Part shown: piece by piece, positions 21,428 through 29,015 of the stretch
Position numbering within the stretch: the stretch's first letter is position 1
How the letters are laid out: every line of letters begins with the position of its first letter
Assembly (NCBI RefSeq): GCF_001677885.1
Contig: NZ_LOCQ01000060.1
Coordinates: 1-64,000, forward strand
Direction of reading: 5' to 3'
Length of the DNA: 64,000 nucleotides
DNA from: Janthinobacterium psychrotolerans
GTDB taxonomy: Bacteria; Pseudomonadota; Gammaproteobacteria; Burkholderiales; Burkholderiaceae_D
Notes under the pieces: generated by a model
Databases searched by the model: none
What the model was told of the DNA's origin: nothing
The model's input: the letters and a program-made list of their open reading frames with translations, nothing else
Position numbers and translations under genes: made by a program

Positions 21428-21547
21428 ATGACCCGCCACTTTGTCGCCTGCTGTATTGCCTTTTTCCATAAAAACAGGCAGCGCCAGGGCAGCGCCGCCC
21501 AGCAGCATATCGGCTTGCATGGCACGTTGATTGAGCCACGGAAATAG
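21428..21547 (+). CDS. Possible 39-residue ORF, perhaps a truncated leader of a lost gene
   Basis: AAGGAG at 21416-21421 stands seven bases before ATG 21428. The peptide begins MTRHFVACCIAFF, which reads like the start of a signal peptide, but then turns hydrophilic (HKNRQRQGSAAQQH) and ends at TAG 21545-21547. This is consistent with a secreted-protein gene whose body has been deleted and replaced. No homology is recognised, and it could equally be untranslated. Confidence 0.3.
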   Translation: MTRHFVACCIAFFHKNRQRQGSAAQQHIGLHGTLIEPRK

Positions 21548-21674
21548 TAACGAACTACCGAGGAAATGTAAGAGCTGGTAAGCAAATGTAAGGGTGGGCC
21601 TGAACGTATTGTGCAACGTTTATATTCATAACCGTTGATTGCATTCTCCCCCTCCCACTTGACAATGGGTTCTA

Positions 21675-21708
21675 CCCTGCGGTGCCGCTAGCCCGCAGGG
21701 TTTTTTTT
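21675..21708 (+). terminator. Strong orphan rho-independent terminator
   Basis: CCCTGCGG (21675-21682) pairs with CCGCAGGG (21693-21700), followed by eight T. It is about 330 bases beyond the transporter stop. It may end the hut-transporter mRNA or a short independent transcript. Confidence 0.8.
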
Positions 21709-21760
21709 GTCTGGTGGCGCCTGACCTAACCTGCTGCGCGTCGGTATAGGCAGCCTGCGA

Positions 21761-21795
21761 TGCTCACCGTAGCAACGTACGGTTGCGCTTCTCGG
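21761..21795. repeat. Dispersed palindromic repeat, copy 2
   Basis: GCTCACCGTA, 5 bases, GTACGG, T, TGCGCT, T, CTC. This matches copy 1 (3493-3546, minus strand) at all but the loop and single variable positions. ACCGTA and TACGGT form the palindromic core. Confidence 0.65.
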
Positions 21796-21841
21796 CTACC
21801 TCTACCTTCCGCTCGCGACGGTCTGGTCATGCGTCGAGACG

Positions 21842-22354
21842 CTATTGAGAAATTCTTTGCGGTTTGCCTGCTGATAATTTCGTCAGCGCCTCGCCCGTCA
21901 CCCTGCAGATGCGCCAGTCGGGCATCACGTCGGCGCCCATGCCCTGGTAGAAATTGATGGCGTTTTCGTTCCAGTCCAGTACCGACCATTCGAAGCGGCC
22001 GCAGTTGCGTGCCACCGCCAGTTGCGCCAGGGCGACCAGCATCTGTCTGCCGTAGCCTTTGCCGCGCATGGCCGGTTTCACATACAGGTCTTCCAGGTAC
22101 AGGCCCTTGCGGCACAAAAAGGTCGAGAAATTGTGGAAGAAGAGGGCGAAGGTGACGACGTCGCCGTTGTCCACGCCGACCAGCGCTTCGCAGCCGGGGT
22201 GCGGGCCGAACAGGCTGTCGTGCAGCATCGCTTCGTTGGCCAGTATCATGTGTTCGAGATGTTCGAACACGGCCAGTTCGTGGATCATGCCGAAGATGGC
22301 GGCGACGTCGGCCGCTTGCGCGGGGCGGATGGCGAGGGTGGACGGGTTGTTCAT
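21842..22354 (-). CDS. GNAT family N-acetyltransferase (diamine acetyltransferase-like)
   Basis: A 170-residue GNAT protein. The acetyl-CoA binding motif A is seen in LYLEDLYVKPAMRGKGYGRQML (Q/RxxGxG/A as RGKGYG), followed by CGRFEWSVLDWNENAINFYQGMGA, the motif B arrangement typical of spermidine/spermine-type acetyltransferases. It would transfer an acetyl group to a small amine in the cytoplasm; the substrate is not known. Its ATG overlaps the stop of the EamA gene (ATGA), so the two are co-translated. The last 13 residues are not conserved. Confidence 0.88.
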   Translation of the reverse strand: MNNPSTLAIRPAQAADVAAIFGMIHELAVFEHLEHMILANEAMLHDSLFGPHPGCEALVGVDNGDVVTFALFFHNFSTFLCRKGLYLEDLYVKPAMRGKGYGRQMLVALAQLAVARNCGRFEWSVLDWNENAINFYQGMGADVMPDWRICRVTGEALTKLSAGKPQRISQ

Positions 22355-23295
22355 GGTGCCTTTGCGGTGGGTTGGGTGGAAATCGAGGACGCGGTGCGGG
22401 TCTTGCGCGCGCCCGAGGTCAAGGCCCAGGCCACGCTCGACAGGCACAGCGCCATGCCCAGCCACTCGATGGCGGCCGGGCGGTAGTGTTCGAACTGTAT
22501 CGACAGCAGCACGGAAATGACGGGCGTGACCACGCCGATATACACGGTCTTTTGCGTGCCGATGCGGGCGATCAGGGTGAAGTAGGCGCTGAAGGCAATC
22601 ACCGAGCCGAACAGGGCCAGGTAGACCAGGCCCATCCAGTAGCTGGCGCGCGCCGGCACCGTCCAGGCCTGGCCCGTGAGCAGCGCCCACAGCGCCACCA
22701 TCAGGGTGCCCCACAACATGGTCCAGGCCATGGTCAGCATCACATTGCTCGAATGCTCGCGCACTTTCATCACCAGCGCATTGCCGACCGTGCTGGCCAT
22801 GGTGGCCACCAGCGCCAGGATGAAGCCCAGTAAAAAGTGGCCGTTGCCGCCGCCGAGGATCTCCTTTAACGCCGCATCGATCGACTGGTAAAACAGCAGC
22901 ACGATGCCGCAGATGGCGACCGCGCCCGCAAAGCAGGTACTGAGCGTAATCGGCGTGCCAAACGCGAAGCGGTTCAGCAGCGGGGTCCAGAACACCATCA
23001 GCGCAAACAGCACGCTGACCAGCGCCGACACCAGGTATTGCTCCGAGCTGTAAGTGCACACATAGCTGAGCGCGAACGAAGCCAGGCCCTGCAGCATCAT
23101 CCATTTTTGTGCGCGCCAGGGCAGGCGCAAGGTATTGCCACGCAGCGCGCACCAGGCGAACAAGGTGCCTGATGCCAGACCGAAGCGGTAGACCACGGAA
23201 ACGGCGGGGGCGACGTCGCCCAGTTGCAAGGTGATGGCCCAGAACGTGGAGCCCCAGATCAGGCAGGCGGTGATAAACAGGAGGGGAGAGGACAT
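22351..23295 (-). CDS. EamA/DMT family inner-membrane transporter
   Basis: A 314-residue protein with about ten hydrophobic segments in two EamA repeats; the first begins ITACLIWGSTFWAIT, the second near GFILALVATMASTVGNALVMK. Members export amino acids, metabolites or drugs. It is translationally coupled to a GNAT acetyltransferase. The pair might therefore modify and export the same amine, but that is inference. Start ATG 23295 is the first in the frame compatible with the initial membrane helix. Confidence 0.88.
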   Translation of the reverse strand: MSSPLLFITACLIWGSTFWAITLQLGDVAPAVSVVYRFGLASGTLFAWCALRGNTLRLPWRAQKWMMLQGLASFALSYVCTYSSEQYLVSALVSVLFALMVFWTPLLNRFAFGTPITLSTCFAGAVAICGIVLLFYQSIDAALKEILGGGNGHFLLGFILALVATMASTVGNALVMKVREHSSNVMLTMAWTMLWGTLMVALWALLTGQAWTVPARASYWMGLVYLALFGSVIAFSAYFTLIARIGTQKTVYIGVVTPVISVLLSIQFEHYRPAAIEWLGMALCLSSVAWALTSGARKTRTASSISTQPTAKAP

Positions 23296-23457
23296 CGCGG
23301 CAGTATACGGTGTCGCCCGGGACTTGACCAGTGCGGCATGGGCGCCACAGCGACGCTTGAGGCAAAACAGAAGCGATGGAAAATATTGAATTTATGAAAA
23401 TATTTATATTATTATTAAGTAAATGTTTTTTTGCTTCAACTCTTCAGGGAGCCCATC

Positions 23458-23589
23458 ATGCCAGCCTCGCTGCACATCAAAGTATGGACCGTGATCGTCT
23501 GGGTGGTGGCCATGACGGTGCTTGCCATTTGCTTGCATGAAGGCATGGCGCCGGCCACCCATTTGATGGCGACCGGCAGCTTCGGCTGA
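23458..23589 (+). CDS. 43-residue single-span membrane protein
   Basis: ATG 23458 follows CAGGGAG at seven bases and opens a 43-codon ORF: short basic N-terminus, then a hydrophobic helix (VWTVIVWVVAMTVLAICL, about residues 9-26) and a hydrophilic tail ending GSFG. An AT-rich run just upstream (23380-23420) contains TTGAAT and TATTAT boxes about 15 bp apart, in sharp contrast to the GC-rich neighbourhood. The stop lies four bases before the convergent lipoprotein gene. No family recognised; the ribosome site and helix argue it is translated. Confidence 0.55.
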   Translation: MPASLHIKVWTVIVWVVAMTVLAICLHEGMAPATHLMATGSFG

Positions 23590-23592
23590 AGT

Positions 23593-24051
23593 TTAATGTG
23601 TGACGCGTGTTTTACGGCCATCAGACAGCAAACGCACGCGTTCGCCGGGACGGAATTGCTCGTCCGCGTCTTGCACGATGGCGCGCATGTCGCCATTGTC
23701 CAGGCGCACGGTGATCTCGAAGCCGGGTTTGTTCGCCGAGTTCGCTTCAATGCTCTGGCCGGCGATGCCGCCCGCCACCGCGCCGAGGATGCTGGCGGCA
23801 ATCGCGCCCTTGCCACCGCCCACGGCCGAACCGGCCACGCCACCGAGCGCCGCGCCGGCCAGCACACCGGTGCCGGTTTCGCCCTTGTCGATGGTGACCT
23901 GGCGCACGGATTCCACAGTGCCCATGCGCACGGATTGTTCATTTTGCGCCTGGCCTGCCCGGTAAACATTGGCTGAATTCGGTTGTACGGCGCAACCGGC
24001 CAGGGTCGCCAAGGTGCTGACCAAGGCCACGGCAATAATCGATGTTTTCAT
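23593..24051 (-). CDS. Glycine-zipper outer-membrane lipoprotein (SlyB/17-kDa antigen type)
   Basis: A 152-residue lipoprotein. Signal peptide MKTSIIAVALVSTLATLAGC with lipobox LAGC (lipidated Cys at residue 20). The middle carries the glycine-zipper pair GVLAGAALGGVAGSAVGGG and ILGAVAGGIAGQ (Rick_17kDa/2TM zipper domain), and the C-terminus a small beta domain (FEITVRLDNGDMRAIVQD). Such proteins sit in the outer membrane and are linked to envelope stress. The ATG at 24051 has GGAG seven bases upstream and is preferred over an ATG 15 bases earlier. Confidence 0.9.
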   Translation of the reverse strand: MKTSIIAVALVSTLATLAGCAVQPNSANVYRAGQAQNEQSVRMGTVESVRQVTIDKGETGTGVLAGAALGGVAGSAVGGGKGAIAASILGAVAGGIAGQSIEANSANKPGFEITVRLDNGDMRAIVQDADEQFRPGERVRLLSDGRKTRVTH

Positions 24052-24169
24052 GTTCAACTCCAGCAAAATAGTGCGCCGATCGCGTCGAATGGCATCGGCT
24101 GCACATTGATGATAAGATAAGTTGCTTCCAATAAATAGCTTGCAATCGTAAGAATCTGTTACTCAAGCA

Positions 24170-24598
24170 CTAATACGCCAGGCGCCAGCGCCGGTAGGCA
24201 AAGCCCAGCACGAACAAGGGGCCGATCAGCAAAAACCGCAGATCGTCCAGGAAGGATGGTTTCTTGCCCTCGATCTGGTGACCGATGAACTGGCCGATCC
24301 AGGCCAGCACGAACAGCACCAGCGATAGCGGCAAGACGACGACAGCAGGCAAGATCGCCAGCACCACCAGCATCAGCGCCAGCATGGCCAGCATGCCCAG
24401 CGCCAGCGGACGCGACAGCTTCATATAGTACGCCAGCGCGGCCACGCTGCCCACCAGCGCCACGGCTGCATGCACGCTCCACAGCAAACCGAGCACGCTG
24501 AACACGATCAGCGGCACGCACACGATGTGCACCCATTCGTTGGCGTGATTGCGGTGGCTGTCGCCGTACCGCGCCAGCAGGGTGTCGATGGTGCGCAT
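24170..24598 (-). CDS. Mpo1-like (DUF962) membrane protein
   Basis: A 142-residue protein with four hydrophobic segments. The N-terminal YGDSHRNHANEWVHIVCVPLI and the later FIGHQIEGKKPSFLDDL blocks are the conserved histidine-containing motifs of the DUF962/YGL010w family. The yeast member Mpo1 is an Fe2+-dependent dioxygenase that oxidises 2-hydroxy fatty acids; the bacterial role is not established. The ATG at 24598 begins the family-typical MRTIDTLLARYGDSH. No operon partner. Confidence 0.88.
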   Translation of the reverse strand: MRTIDTLLARYGDSHRNHANEWVHIVCVPLIVFSVLGLLWSVHAAVALVGSVAALAYYMKLSRPLALGMLAMLALMLVVLAILPAVVVLPLSLVLFVLAWIGQFIGHQIEGKKPSFLDDLRFLLIGPLFVLGFAYRRWRLAY

Positions 24599-24663
24599 GG
24601 CAGTCTCTGTGGTTGATTGTCAGGAAATTCTACACCGGTTTGCCGGCGCACTGAGCGCGTAGA

Positions 24664-25236
24664 ATGGTGGCTTCCTTATTCCATGCAGGAATGCAGTTGA
24701 CATTATCTCTCGCTAATCTTGACACCCGCAAGCGCTGCTTCGATCCCGTCGTCAACGCCGAGACGCGGCGGCTGATCCTGGGCAGCCTGCCCGGCGAAAA
24801 ATCGCTGGCGCGCAGCCAGTACTATGCCCATCCGCAAAACAAGTTCTGGCTGCTGCTGGGGGAAGTGCTGGGCGTCGAGCTGAAAAGCCTGCCGTATGAA
24901 GAGCGCCTGTCCACCTTGCTGGCGCATGGGGTAGGGCTGTGGGACGTGGTGGCGCAAGCCCATCGTTCTGGCAGCCTGGACAGCAATATCCGCGAGCGCG
25001 ACGACAATGACCTGGTGGCATTGGTTGCCAGTTTGCCGCAGCTGGACACCATCGCCTTCAATGGCGGCACGGCCGCCAAACTGGGCTTGAAGGTGCTGGG
25101 CGAGCACGCCAGCCGCTACCGCATCGTCAGCCTGCCGTCGAGCAGCCCGGCGTACACCCTGGCATATGCGGAAAAATTGCACGCGTGGCAGACGTTGCGC
25201 GGCTTGCCGCATGCCACGGCAGGCGAGCAAGGGTAG
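24664..25236 (+). CDS. DNA-deoxyinosine (hypoxanthine) glycosylase, UDG superfamily
   Basis: About 190 residues (or 181 if the ATG at 24691 is used; neither start has a good ribosome site). RRLILGSLPGEKSLARSQYYAHPQNKFW is the motif region of the uracil-DNA-glycosylase fold, with the QYYAHPQN stretch characteristic of family 6 hypoxanthine-DNA glycosylases, and IVSLPSSSPAYT near the C-terminus is the second catalytic loop. It excises deaminated adenine from DNA. It is one of several base-repair genes scattered through the window and directly precedes a toxin-antitoxin pair. Confidence 0.85.
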   Translation: MVASLFHAGMQLTLSLANLDTRKRCFDPVVNAETRRLILGSLPGEKSLARSQYYAHPQNKFWLLLGEVLGVELKSLPYEERLSTLLAHGVGLWDVVAQAHRSGSLDSNIRERDDNDLVALVASLPQLDTIAFNGGTAAKLGLKVLGEHASRYRIVSLPSSSPAYTLAYAEKLHAWQTLRGLPHATAGEQG

Positions 25237-25238
25237 AA

Positions 25239-25248
25239 TAAGTACTTA
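25239..25248. promoter_or_regulatory. 10-bp palindrome upstream of the antitoxin gene, candidate operator
   Basis: TAAGTACTTA is a perfect palindrome 18 bases before the antitoxin ATG and 2 bases after the glycosylase stop. Toxin-antitoxin promoters are usually autoregulated at such sites. The ribosome site GAAGGAG follows it. Confidence 0.5.
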
Positions 25249-25266
25249 CTGACGAAGGAGTCATCC

Positions 25267-25491
25267 ATGGACACACCATTGGAAAAACTGGCGTCCGCCG
25301 CCCTCAAGTTGACTGCCAGCGAGCGTGCCGCGTTTGCGCAGTTACTGTTGGAAAGCCTGGATGCCGACGAGAGTCTGGACGTCGCCTGGCTGGAAGAAGT
25401 CGAACGGCGCGAGGCGCAGGCCGATAGCGGAGAGCGTCCTTTGTTGCCTCTTGCCGATGCGCTGATGCAGGCGCGTGCAGCCCTGAAATGA
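25267..25491 (+). CDS. Addiction-module antitoxin component
   Basis: A 74-residue, acidic, helical protein. LKLTASERAAFAQLLLESLDAD and VAWLEEVERREAQ follow the pattern of the short antitoxins known as putative addiction module component (TIGR02574-like), which partner RelE/ParE toxins. An AAGGAG site precedes the ATG. The stop codon overlaps the toxin start as ATGA, the normal antitoxin-first order, giving translational coupling. Confidence 0.85.
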   Translation: MDTPLEKLASAALKLTASERAAFAQLLLESLDADESLDVAWLEEVERREAQADSGERPLLPLADALMQARAALK

Positions 25492-25793
25492 AACTGCTGA
25501 TCACGCCTGCAGCGGCAGAAGAGTTGCAGGACATCGCGGCCTGGTATGCGGAGCGGGCAAATAGTGCACTGGGCAGCGCTTTTATTGACGAATTTGAACG
25601 TACGACCACCTTGTTGCTGGCCAATCCCGCCAGCGGCGCCACATTTTCTCGCCGTTTCCAGCAGTTTTCGCTGCGCCGATTTCCCTACCGCATCATCTAT
25701 CGTCTGGTGAAGGTGAACGACGAGCTGGGTATTCTCGCGATTCCCCACCACCGCCGCTACCCCGCCGCCTGGCGCAAGCACCCATCGCGCTGA
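25488..25793 (+). CDS. RelE/ParE family toxin
   Basis: A 101-residue basic protein with the ParE/RelE fold pattern: ITPAAAEELQDIAAWYAE (first helices), FSLRRFPYRIIYRLV (core strands) and the C-terminal ILAIPHHRRYPAAWRKH. Members either poison DNA gyrase (ParE) or cleave mRNA on the ribosome (RelE); which applies here cannot be told, although the YRIIYRLV and AIPHHRR forms are more usual for ParE-like proteins. It overlaps its antitoxin by four bases. Confidence 0.87.
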   Translation: MKLLITPAAAEELQDIAAWYAERANSALGSAFIDEFERTTTLLLANPASGATFSRRFQQFSLRRFPYRIIYRLVKVNDELGILAIPHHRRYPAAWRKHPSR

Positions 25794-25900
25794 CCGCGCC
25801 GTTACCCGGCACACTCTCCCGCTGATCGTTGCACCGCATCGTCTTTCTCACGCCTGTTGTTTCCACCGCCACTTTTTTTGCCCCTGCTTCACTTTTGCGC

Positions 25901-25943
25901 TTGCTTCCACTGATATATTACATTTAATATTCTGATATATCAG
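25901..25943 (+). promoter_or_regulatory. Promoter and repeated operator of the galacturonate operon
   Basis: TTGCTT (25901-25906) and TAATAT (25925-25930) are 18 bp apart. CTGATATAT occurs at 25910-25918, inside the spacer, and again as the perfect palindrome CTGATATATCAG at 25932-25943 just after the -10 box; starts are 22 bp apart, two helical turns, on one DNA face. This is the layout of a repressor site. The GntR/FadR-type regulator at 36547-37317 is the obvious candidate. The region 25794-25900 has no other feature. Confidence 0.7.
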
Positions 25944-25995
25944 AGTGCGCCAGTTTGGTGCCACGACACAACATGCAAGCAAGGAGATGGTTACG

Positions 25996-27390
25996 ATGAC
26001 CGAGTTCATGAATCAGGATTTTCTACTCACCACCGAGACGGCCCGCAAGCTGTATCACGAGGTGGCGGCCGACCTGCCGATCATCGATTACCACTCGCAC
26101 CTGCAACAAGGCGAAATCGCCGCACGCAAGACCTTCCGCAATATCGCCGAGCTGTGGCTGGCGGGCGACCACTACAAATGGCGCTTGATGCGCACGGCGG
26201 GCGTGGCCGAGGAATTCATCACCGGCGAGCGTTCTGACCAGGAAAAATTCCGCGCCTTCTGCAAGGTGCTGCCGCTGGCGATCGGTAACCCGATCCATCA
26301 CTGGAGCCACCTGGAACTGCGCCGCATCTTCAATATCGACCTGTTGATCAACGAAGCGAATGCCGATGCGATCTGGGAACAGGCCAACGCCAGGCTGGCC
26401 ACGATGGACACCTGGTCGCTGCTGGAACAGGCCGGCGTGGAAATCGCCTGCACCACCGACGACCCGGCCGACGACCTGCTGCAGCACGCGCAAATCGCCA
26501 GCTCGGCATTGAAAACGCGCGTGCTGCCGGCCTACCGTCCCGACAAGGCCATGCGCATCAACCAGCCGCGCTTTATCGACTACCTCCAGCGCCTGGGCCA
26601 GGTGTCGTCCGTCTCCGTGACCTCGTTTGCCTCGCTGATCGCCGCGCTGGCCGTGCGCGTGGAATTCTTCCACTCGCGTGGCGCGCGCATTTCGGACCAC
26701 GCCGTCGACGTCACCTTGCCGGTGGCCGGCGCCACCCCGGCGCAGCTCGAAGCGCTGTTCGCCAAGCGCCTGCAAGGCACCCTGTTGACCGACGAAGAAA
26801 ATGGCCTGTATCTGCGCGGGCTGCTCGAAGCCATTGGCCGCGTGTATGCCAACTATGGCTGGACCATGTGCCTGCATATCGGCGCCCAGCGCAACAACAA
26901 CGACCGCATGCGCGCCAAACTGGGCCCGGACACCGGCTACGACTCGATCTCGGACATGGGCACCAGCGCCGGCCTGGCCTCCTTGCTCAATGCGCTGGAC
27001 CAGGACGACCGCCTGCCGAAGACCATGCTGTTCTGCCTGAACCCGAACATGAACGAAGTGCTGTCGACCATGGTCGGCAACTTCCAGGACGGCACCGTCG
27101 CCGGCAAGCTGCAATTCGGCCCGGCCTGGTGGTTCAACGACCATAAAGAGGGCAACCTGCAGCAGTTGGTCGGCTTCGGCAACCACAGCGTGCTGGGCGT
27201 GTTCGTCGGCATGGTGACCGATTCGCGCAGCTTCGCGTCCTACCCGCGCCACGACTACTTCCGCCGCCTGGTCTGCCGCCAGATCGGCGAATGGGTGCAC
27301 GGTGGCGAATACCCGAACGACTTCGAGGCGCTGGCCACCATCGTGCGCGGTATCTGCTACGACAACGCACGCAAATACTTCCAGTTGTAA
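25996..27390 (+). CDS. uxaC: Uronate isomerase (glucuronate/galacturonate isomerase)
   Basis: A 464-residue amidohydrolase-superfamily isomerase of full length. LPIIDYHSHLQQGEIA carries the HxH metal site; GWTMCLHIGAQRNNNDRM, DTGYDSISD and CLNPNMNEVL are further family signatures. It converts D-galacturonate to D-tagaturonate (and glucuronate to fructuronate). AAGGAG lies ten bases before ATG 25996; upstream in-frame ATGs are too close to or before that site. It is the first gene of the operon, behind a regulated promoter, and 26 bp before uxaA. Confidence 0.97.
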   Translation: MTEFMNQDFLLTTETARKLYHEVAADLPIIDYHSHLQQGEIAARKTFRNIAELWLAGDHYKWRLMRTAGVAEEFITGERSDQEKFRAFCKVLPLAIGNPIHHWSHLELRRIFNIDLLINEANADAIWEQANARLATMDTWSLLEQAGVEIACTTDDPADDLLQHAQIASSALKTRVLPAYRPDKAMRINQPRFIDYLQRLGQVSSVSVTSFASLIAALAVRVEFFHSRGARISDHAVDVTLPVAGATPAQLEALFAKRLQGTLLTDEENGLYLRGLLEAIGRVYANYGWTMCLHIGAQRNNNDRMRAKLGPDTGYDSISDMGTSAGLASLLNALDQDDRLPKTMLFCLNPNMNEVLSTMVGNFQDGTVAGKLQFGPAWWFNDHKEGNLQQLVGFGNHSVLGVFVGMVTDSRSFASYPRHDYFRRLVCRQIGEWVHGGEYPNDFEALATIVRGICYDNARKYFQL

Positions 27391-27416
27391 TCCCTCAGCC
27401 GCCGCCAGGAATAGTC

Positions 27417-29015
27417 ATGCAAAAAGTACTGTGTATTCACCCCGACGACGACATGCTGGTCGCCCTGTCCGACCTGGCCGCCGGCGAAGTCGTCAACTGG
27501 GAGGGTGAGTCCATCCTGATCAGCAGCGCCGTCAAGACCAAGCACAAGCTGGCCCGCCGCGCGTTTGCGGCCGGCGAGATCCTGCGCCTGTACGGCGTGC
27601 CGGTTGGCAAAGCCACGGTGGCTATCCGCCGCGGCGAAGCCGTCACCACCGACAACCTGCATCACTACGCGGCCGAAGTGGAACTGGAACCGCAAGCGCC
27701 GTACACCTGGACACCGCCCGACGTGGCCCGCCTGGACGGCGCCACCTTCCCCGGCGTGGTGCGCGCCGACGGCCGCGTCGGCACGGCCAATTACTGGCTG
27801 GTGTTTCCGCTGGTGTTCTGCGAAAACCGCAATGTCGAGCACCTGCGCAATGCGCTCGAAGCGCCGCTCGGCTACACGCGCAACGACCTCGCGTCATTCA
27901 CCCTGTCGCTCTTGGGCGAAGACATGGAAGCGCCGAAACCGGTGGTGCGCCCGTTCCCGAACCTCGATGGCGTGCGCATCATCACGCACAACGGCGGCTG
28001 CGGCGGCACGCGCGCCGATGCGCGTTCGCTGTGCAGGATATTGTCGGCCTATGCCGACCATCCGAACGTGGCCGGCATCACCGTCTTCAGCCTCGGTTGC
28101 CAGAACGCGCAGATTGCCATGTTCAAGGACGCGCTGGCCAAGCAGAATCCCGACTTCGACAAGCCCTGCCTGATCTACGAACAGCAGCAGTGGGACAGCG
28201 AAGACACGATGATGAAGGCCGTGCTGACCGACACCCTGGCGCAGCTGAAGGAAGCGAACAAGGTCAGGCGCCAGCCGGTGCCGCTGTCGCACCTGAAAAT
28301 CGGCGTCAAGTGCGGCGGCTCGGACGGCTTTTCGGGCATCTCCGCCAACCCGGCCATGGGCCTGGTGTCGGACATGGTGGTGGCCGTTGGCGGCTCGTCC
28401 ATCCTGGCCGAATTTCCCGAACTGTGCGGCGTCGAAGCGAACCTGATCGAGCGCTGCGAAAACGACGACGACAAGCGCCGTTTCCTGGGCCTGATGCGCG
28501 ACTTCGAAGCGCGCGCCGAAGCGGTCGGCACGCATTTCGCCGACAACCCCAGCCCCGGCAATATCCGCGATGGCCTCATTACCGACGCCATGAAATCGGC
28601 CGGCGCGGCCAAGAAGGGCGGCACCTCGCCCATCGTCTCGGTGCTCGACTACGGCGAGCAAAGCCCGAAAGCCGGTTTGTCGCTGCTGTGCACCCCGGGC
28701 GGCGATGTCGAATCGGTGACCGGCATCGTCGCCTCCGGCGCCAACGTGGTGCTGTTTTCCACCGGCCTGGGCACGCCGACCGGCAACCCCATCGTGCCGG
28801 TATTGAAAATCTCCAGCAACACCCGCGTCGCCAAAAAACTGTCGGACCTGATCGACTACGACTGCGGCCCGGTGATCGACGGCACGCCCTTGCCTGAGGT
28901 GGCCAACGGCCTGTTCGACATGGTGGTGGCGACCGCCGGCGGCCAGTACACGGCCAAGGCCGACCGCCTGCAGCAGTACGACTTCATCTTCTGGAAACGC
29001 GACATTTCACTGTGA
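27417..29015 (+). CDS. uxaA: Altronate dehydratase
   Basis: A 532-residue enzyme with an N-terminal SAF domain (about 1-90, DDDMLVALSDLAAGEVV) and a C-terminal altronate/galactarate dehydratase domain (ITHNGGCGGTRADARSL, GLGCQNAQI-like FSLGCQNAQ, VKCGGSDGFSGISANPAMG). It dehydrates D-altronate to 2-keto-3-deoxygluconate, normally with Fe2+. Both modules are in one chain as in E. coli UxaA. CAGGA precedes ATG 27417. The stop overlaps the GTG start of uxaB (GTGA). Confidence 0.96.
   Translation: MQKVLCIHPDDDMLVALSDLAAGEVVNWEGESILISSAVKTKHKLARRAFAAGEILRLYGVPVGKATVAIRRGEAVTTDNLHHYAAEVELEPQAPYTWTPPDVARLDGATFPGVVRADGRVGTANYWLVFPLVFCENRNVEHLRNALEAPLGYTRNDLASFTLSLLGEDMEAPKPVVRPFPNLDGVRIITHNGGCGGTRADARSLCRILSAYADHPNVAGITVFSLGCQNAQIAMFKDALAKQNPDFDKPCLIYEQQQWDSEDTMMKAVLTDTLAQLKEANKVRRQPVPLSHLKIGVKCGGSDGFSGISANPAMGLVSDMVVAVGGSSILAEFPELCGVEANLIERCENDDDKRRFLGLMRDFEARAEAVGTHFADNPSPGNIRDGLITDAMKSAGAAKKGGTSPIVSVLDYGEQSPKAGLSLLCTPGGDVESVTGIVASGANVVLFSTGLGTPTGNPIVPVLKISSNTRVAKKLSDLIDYDCGPVIDGTPLPEVANGLFDMVVATAGGQYTAKADRLQQYDFIFWKRDISL

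Larger units (their letters stand above)
21342..21841. other. 500-bp stretch without a supported full-length gene
   Basis: Between the transporter and the acetyltransferase lie four things: a good ribosome site with a 39-codon ORF (21428-21547), an AT-richer stretch (21600-21670), a strong orphan terminator (21675-21708) and a copy of the dispersed palindrome (21761-21795). A minus-strand ORF spans 21185-21616, but it overlaps the transporter gene and shows no recognisable family. The region looks like a deletion scar or a locus for a small RNA. Confidence 0.5.

Noticed and set aside
21185-21616. 143-codon minus-strand ORF over the end of the transporter gene
   Set aside because: Half of it is antisense to a conserved permease domain; the free half (LLGGAALALPVF) is only vaguely membrane-like and has no homology I can name.
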